Shown: positions 58,391 through 64,000 of the stretch, one piece after another
Position numbering within the stretch: position 1 is the stretch's first letter
Layout: every line of letters starts with the position of its first letter
NCBI GenBank assembly: GCA_043228905.1
Contig: JBHGNT010000005.1
Span: 3,782,001 to 3,846,000, forward strand
Length of the DNA stretch: 64,000 bases
Source: Azolla caroliniana
Lineage: Eukaryota; Polypodiophyta
Reading direction: 5' to 3'
Program-made: the position numbers and the translations under genes
Notes under the pieces: model-generated
Databases searched by the model: none
What the model saw: only the letters and a program-made list of their open reading frames with translations
Told to the model about the DNA's origin: nothing

Positions 58391-59750
58391 AGGCTATGAT
58401 GAGTCAAATACATCCATATACATTTAGGTACACACATACATAGATACATGTATGTATGCATAAATACAGACAGGTGCATTTCCTCGTAAATTCTGCAGGC
58501 CTTGTACTTGTGAAAATAATAATAGACGGGAATTTCAAGCTGATGTTATATGGATTCCAACACCATGTCATCCAACAGAGTAATCCTTGAAAGATGCAAG
58601 GCCATTGAGGTATCGCTGTGTTCTTCAGATATGGAGCCATGATTTGCAACAGAGCGCAAGTAGCGATGGTTTCTGAGAAACAGGAAAAACTACCCCCAAG
58701 ATTTTGCTTATTTCCCCGGATATGAAAACAGATGTCGAAGGTTCACGCATATATCATAACTAAAAGGCATGAATTTACCATAAGATAAATATAGTTATGG
58801 GGGTCGACCATGGAGAGGCTTTGGGACATAATGAAAGACCTTATGAACGTTCATGGAAAGCCATGCTGCACACACAAAGGTGGGACTTTTCTATGTGAGC
58901 ATTTGGCCTTAGTTGGAGCCAAATTACATATTCAATCAAACAGGTTTCATTCTCATTTTGGACACTTAAGTCATCATGAATCTTGGATCATTGATGTTGC
59001 ATACAACACTTTGGTGTGACATGTGGGTATTTGAGATAATTGGTCTTTGGGATACCCATATTGCTATATAATTCAAATTCTGTTTACAAAAGAGGGGTCA
59101 TAATGTCAAGAGTATGCACTACCATATCTTGAGCAGAGACATGAAATAAACAATTAATGAGTAGCATGTTGTGTCACTTAAAAATTGCTGAAGGAATTTT
59201 CATACATTTCGGTGTTAAGTAGTCATGAGATATAACTCTTCTCTGTCCTTTACAATTCACACATTAATTATGACACAGTTCTTTTATATTAGCTAATTGC
59301 TACATGATAATTCACACTATAATGACAGGTCCAATCTTCTGCCCAGAGCATATACAAACTAAATATAGCAAAGCTACTATAATGAAGGATTTAGTGTATA
59401 AGAGCACCTACAATTTCATAGCAATCAGTTTAGGTGAATGTTTCTTCTTCAACACAAACATTAGTCTAAAAACAAAAATTTCACAGGGAAACGTTTCTTC
59501 TTCAAGGGAGGTAAAAGGAGTCAACTTCATTCCTTAATGCCCTTTGCAGTTAAAAAGAAAGATTGATGTGAAAACCCCTCTTTGCAAGTGATGTAGGAAA
59601 GTTATCCACCAAAACAGCATTTCAACAGCAACTAACAAACTGTTCCCCAGAAAAAACCCTTTGAACAGCAACTAAGAAGCTCTTTACAGCTTGATTTCTT
59701 GTCCAGAATCTGAAACGAATACCAGAATGTGACCAAATTCAGATACAAGC
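58391..59750. other. Spacer between the PPR and SmF genes
   Basis: AT-rich. The plus-strand frame at 58810-59019 has no known domain. The SmF 3' UTR is expected just left of 59762. Nothing else recognised. Confidence 0.4.
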
Positions 59751-59761
59751 ATTCATCTACA

Positions 59762-62031
59762 TTATTCTTCGCCTTCATCCATATCCCCATCTTCAGGTAC
59801 ACCTCGCAGATAGAGGACATTATTACACCTGCACAAGTAAAAGCATTTTTGAAGTATTGCATATGGTCAACATTAAATACATACAAAATTATTGATATTA
59901 AAGAGTTATTAGCAACTCTATAAATTGAAGGGCTGCAAAAACACCCTTTAAAGAGTACTTTTTGTGATAATCCTTGTAAGAAATCTAGATAATAATGATA
60001 GTAAGCATAAAGCATGTTGCCAATCAAGAAGTACATGGAATAGCTATGGTGTTTATTATTAATCTACTTAGTTCCAGAACTAATAGAGAAACCATATACA
60101 TTTGTAGCTGATCAAGTAAGCAAACTTCACCAATGAAATTATTATCGTTGATATGGTTTTATAATGACTCTGGATAATTTCTAGTGGAGCTTTATTATCC
60201 TCTATTCTTTAGACCGGAGATGGTAATATTGAAAGTGGTTAATCAAATCAATCAAATATACACTTTCTATTAAACTATTAACTAAACTTATAACATTACA
60301 TTTGTACAACGGATGAGCTATTAATTAACCAACCAAACACACAGTGTTTGGTTAAATAAGCAAGCTTAATGTTTTAATAGAGTAGTAATTTCATAGAAAT
60401 GTTTTTATTTCTGAACTGGTAAAAAAAGTACATCATTTTTAAAACTCACTGTCTGTTGAAGGGCAACTTAAATTTTCCCTTGTACCAGAAGCATAATTCC
60501 TTTCAAATACTATAGCTACTACTTAGCAAGAATACTTCTCTAGGATTTATAAGCATTATATGTTTCAAATAGACTTTCACTGTCTGCTGAGGGCAACTTA
60601 AATTTTCCTTTGTAACAGAAAAGCATAATTCCTTTCAAATACTATAGTTGCCACTTAGCAAGAATGGTTCTCCAGGATTTATAAGTTAGTGATGTTAAAG
60701 TGTTGCCTAATCAAAATAAATCACCAATATTTTTACCAAAAACATTACCAATGATAATAGATTGACGTCTTACCTGATCAATATTTCTCCAAGATTCCCA
60801 GTAAGCTGCCCATCAATGTATTCTTCTGTGCTAGCTAGCTGTAGTGATAGTAAACACAGTAAGTTCCTTAAAACAATTCATGTCGGAATCACTGGATACA
60901 AGGTAATGTATCCAGTGATAGTAAACAGTATAACAAGGTCATGTACAACAATGTTTAACTCGATCTCAGCCAAGAAAAACTTACTTGCAAATTCATGTAC
61001 GAATCAATGGATACAAGGTAACCTGCAAGTAGGACATCACATGTTAATAAGTACAAATCCACATCTGAGCTTTTGTATGCATTAAGATAAAAAATGATCA
61101 CAATATAGATTCCATTTTATCACCAGTCTATTGCTCGCAAGATGATTCTCTAAAGAGCTCAAACAATTAGATGGGAATTTCCGGTAGTATGGATCCTTTT
61201 ACCATGATGTTTCACAACTTCAATTACTCTTCTTGAGGCTTACAAAAGTCACAAAGCTATAAAAACTCAATGAATCTAATGGCATAAATATGGTAGAAAA
61301 CAAAATTCTGCCCTAAATATGGTAGAAAAACAAAATCCAAGAGTTTCAAAAATGATTGTGCATTTTAAATTGTCCAAAATTTCACAAAAACATCCCTAAG
61401 TCCTCGAATGTCTCTAATTTAAGGCACAGGATGTCATATTTATCATGCGATAACAGATCAGACATAATATTATTGCAATCATAATCATCTAAAATGAGTA
61501 GGTAGGTTAGTCTGCTGCAGGGGGAAATAATGGGGTAAGTTTTATCAGTTTCAGAGAAAAAAATGAGGATTTGTTTTAGTTTTAGTTTCACCTTAGATAG
61601 TCAGAAAGCCAAACTAGTAAATTTTTTAAATGTACAGAGTCTGCTTCTAAGTTTTCAAAAACAACTAATTGCATAGCCATAAAGAGACAACCTTCTCAAG
61701 AAGTGCGGGAATTTTTTCTTGCTTATAAAGAAAATCGAAAATATCCACTTTCACAAAACAGGATAAAATAAACAAAACCTTTGTATTCCATGCCCCATTT
61801 CAGTTTAACAATGACTCGTTTTCCGGTCAAATTGTTGAGAAAAGGCTTGGGATTTACAGGTATGGCCTATAAAAGAAAGAAAATTATAAAATCATTTTAA
61901 ATAACTGGCAACAATATAGAAGGAACAAACTTGGAATACATCAAGATTAAGAAAAGACAAAAATGGAATAAACCAAAATATGACATAACAAAATGGAATA
62001 AATCAAACAACAAAGTTTAACTTACAGCCAT
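59762..62031 (-). CDS. SmF: SmF, spliceosomal snRNP core protein F
   Basis: Small Sm-fold protein of the heptameric ring on U1, U2, U4 and U5 snRNAs. Five coding exons on the minus strand: 62031-62026, 61866-61779, 61022-60985, 60838-60774, 59828-59762. All are GT-AG with consistent phases, giving 264 nt and 87 aa, the usual SmF length. The N-terminus is [18 protein letters not shown]. Sm1 contains [13 protein letters not shown] and the D-x-x-M-N signature in [10 protein letters not shown]. Sm2 contains [15 protein letters not shown], the F-type variant. The tail is acidic ([11 protein letters not shown]). The first coding exon is only six bases and the third 38, so the gene is easily missed. 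Introns are AT-rich; intron 4 has a tandem duplication. Confidence 0.95.
60445..60695. repeat. 132-bp tandem duplication in SmF intron 4
   Basis: cactgtctg(t/c)tgaagggcaact begins near 60448 and again near 60580. Both copies run to aggatttataag with about 90% similarity. Confidence 0.88.
60864..60902 (-). pseudogene. Decayed partial copy of SmF exon 3
   Basis: On the minus strand CTTGTATCCAGTGATTCCGA then CATGAATTG resembles SmF exon 3 (CTTGTATCCATTGATTCGTA then CATGAATTTG). It lies between exons 3 and 4. It encodes LVSSDSDMN instead of LVSIDSYMN and lacks a usable donor. Confidence 0.7.
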
Positions 62032-62387
62032 AGTGAAGGTTGATCTTTACTATAGCTTTGTTAGCTAACTAGATACCTGTTCAAATGCAAACAATGTGTT
62101 AACACAATAAGGCGAGTCTGAGGACTTTGAAAAGATCAAATTTAAGAACTATATGAGGTTTAGCACGAATTAGATCATAAGTGAATTACTATTCACGGAC
62201 TTAGTTGTCATTCCATCTCAGCAATCAGTTCCTTGTGTTGTTGCATCATGTGAGTAATGCGAGTTTCTCAAATAGGTGTTGGCTGTGGAACTCCTACTCA
62301 TACTTTCGAAAGAGAACAGTCTTCTCATACTTTCGAAAGGGAAAGTTTTCGTTTTGGAGTTAGATCACATGCTTTTCAAAACATATT

Positions 62388-62416
62388 CTCTCCCCCTCCC
62401 CCTCCCCCTCCCCCTA
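62388..62416. repeat. (CCCCCT)n microsatellite
   Basis: Four to five CCCCCT units in the inferred SmF 5' UTR intron. Confidence 0.9.
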
Positions 62417-62720
62417 CCTCTCTGTGTGTTCAAAATTGTTTAAGAATGAAAATTATCTATCTCTTCCTTTGTCTTGTCTCTCTTCATCTATGAATCTAAA
62501 CACATTTACGCAGAAAAAGTAGGATTTTGAAATAAATCTGCATTCATTGCACGGAAATAGTCACATAAACAATCAGCACTCATTGCACAGAAATAGGCAC
62601 GTATATAATCAGTACGCATGGCACAGAAACACACAAAACATATAGACAGATTTGCAGACCAAGACTAACGTACAAAGAAAAAATAAGGAGAATTGTTTCG
62701 GAGAAAGCGAGAGGAGAGTA

Positions 62721-62781
62721 CCTGAGAAGCCTTCGAACAACTTCAAACGTTTGGCTGGAAAACGTGCAGTGTGAATTTATA
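62721..62781 (-). promoter_or_regulatory. Putative SmF TATA box and untranslated first exon
   Basis: On the minus strand TATAAA sits at 62781-62776. About 60 bp downstream, CTTCTCAG|GTACTC (near 62721) is a plausible donor. This suggests a 5' UTR exon at about 62750-62721 spliced towards the coding exon at 62031. A (GA)n tract at 62797-62830 lies just upstream of the TATA box. Confidence 0.45.
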
Positions 62782-62794
62782 CTCGATTTTATGT

Positions 62795-62796
<2 letters not shown>

Positions 62797-62830
<34 letters not shown>
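62797..62830. repeat. (GA)n microsatellite
   Basis: An uninterrupted GA run of about 17 units directly upstream of the inferred SmF TATA box. GA/TC tracts of this kind are common near plant core promoters. Confidence 0.92.
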
Positions 62831-62832
<2 letters not shown>

Positions 62833-62849
62833 GGAAGGTGGGGGGGAGA

Positions 62850-64000
62850 GAGAGTGACAGTGAGTTAAGTGAGTGAGTGTCTATTACCCTAACAATCAAA
62901 ATGTATTGGAATATTATATAAGTAGCCGCTTCAATCTCATCGTATGATGTATCCTCTCACTCATTCTCTGTCTCTTTTGTAAAAGCACACAATTATATAA
63001 TTGTATGAAAAATACACTTGTTACAACTTATTAGTCTCCTCTGCCTTACCTATCCTATGTAGAGAGTAGAGGCGTCTTGTAAAGAAACTTGAGGAAATGA
63101 TCCCCACATGCCTTTCAACTTCTTCATATAGGCTTTCACCCCATGTCTACTATCAAACATGATCGAACAACTAACTCAAAGGCCCAACATATCTCTATGT
63201 TCTCTGTCATTTCCCAAATTCCCCTTAATGTTGTTTCTTAGTTCCTCTTGAGCAATTATGCGTGATATTTCATCACTAACTCTCTTGAGGATTGATCCAA
63301 TTCATTTGCTGACTATATGAAATAATCGGGAATTGTCATTGTTTTTACCTTAACTATACTTGTCTATATTCACATTTATGAGCAGAGTTTGAAGCATAAG
63401 AAAGAGCATAACAGTCTAGCTTATATGTGTTATGTGAATTTAAGGTTTGAAGCACAAGAAATGTAGCTGAATGTTCAATTAATGAGTTCCATATACGTAG
63501 GATCCTAAGCATACTTTGATATTACCCAATACCTAATACAAGGCACCATACCAATTACAAAGTTCAAGGTAAAATGGTGCTTTTGTCCTCATAAGTTGAT
63601 GTTGATCCTTGGGCATCATCATATGCTACATTGTCGGAATTAACCTTAATATGACCCAAGGATCATCCTAAGAGTTTGGATGATATCCACAAGGATGTGG
63701 CACATAGTCATTTCACTATTGATCAACCACTAATGACTTTGCAAAGGTATTGTGTGAATTTTTGGGTGCCTTTCCTCATTTTCCTTGGGCATTAAAGCAT
63801 CATAATAGAAACTTTAGTTCATTGTTTATTTAGCGAAAAAAGTTATTGGAATTGTTATTTACATTAAACCTTGACAAATAAATTAGAAGGTTTCCTCCGC
63901 ACTATGTTATCATTGATTCAATTGACATTATTGTCAAATCAATTTCGTAAACCATTGCTTGACTCATAGTTTGATTTAGGGAGATTACCAAAATATATGA
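62850..64000. other. Right-end intergenic region
   Basis: AT-rich to the window edge. A short minus-strand open patch near 63060-63170 has no recognised domain and is interrupted by stops. No gene called. Confidence 0.4.

Noticed and set aside
63060-63300. Possible exon on the minus strand near the right end
   Set aside because: The patch is interrupted by stops and matches no family I recognise.
1-64000. CRISPR arrays, prokaryotic operons or attachment sites
   Set aside because: The window is eukaryotic nuclear DNA; the tandem repeats lack regular spacers, and genes are spliced with long introns.

Overview
The window is nuclear DNA of a land plant: genes are widely spaced, AT-rich introns are long, and L1-type LINEs and local tandem duplications are common. 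The gene set is plant-specific: a PLS-type pentatricopeptide repeat (PPR) protein, a LysM receptor kinase and a PHT1 phosphate transporter. A decayed 5.8S rRNA copy and the expanded introns would fit a fern, but this is an inference, not proven by the window.

Layout, left to right. (1) 1-7190, minus strand: CIA1, the WD40 protein of cytosolic iron-sulfur assembly. Seven exons are visible and the 3' end runs off the left edge. (2) 7.77-10.56 kb: decayed LINE remains of two lineages. (3) 12778-17280, plus strand: complete seven-exon ALG6 glucosyltransferase for N-glycan precursor assembly. (4) 17.3-22.9 kb: intergenic, with a 40-bp minisatellite and a 72-bp LINE-tail insertion. (5) 22882-29894, plus strand: complete eleven-exon LYK3-type LysM receptor kinase. 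(6) 30-37 kb: MITE-like and LINE fragments and tandem duplications. (7) 37066-38691, minus strand: PHT1 phosphate transporter, intact except for one in-frame TAG at codon 86. (8) 42274-48399: a full-length LINE with two open ORFs, a three-unit 5' repeat and a perfect 15-bp target-site duplication. (9) 48.65-49.02 kb: ITS1-5.8S-ITS2 pseudogene, then a patchwork of a SINE-like head, GC-rich repeats and a segment duplicated from 9 kb away. (10) 51.5 kb: hAT-type MITE, and 52.0 kb: a LINE fragment. (11) 55627-57885, minus strand: PPR protein. (12) 59762-62031, minus strand: five-exon gene for spliceosomal SmF, reconstructed from very short exons.

The genes are unrelated housekeeping or signalling loci with no operon-like organisation. 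Two themes recur. One is LINE insertion, from a 6.1-kb complete copy down to a 72-bp tail. The other is local tandem duplication with periods of about 40-230 bp, especially inside introns, in two cases copying parts of exons. Exon coordinates were derived by hand from splice sites, reading phase and protein-family conservation; no alignment program was run.
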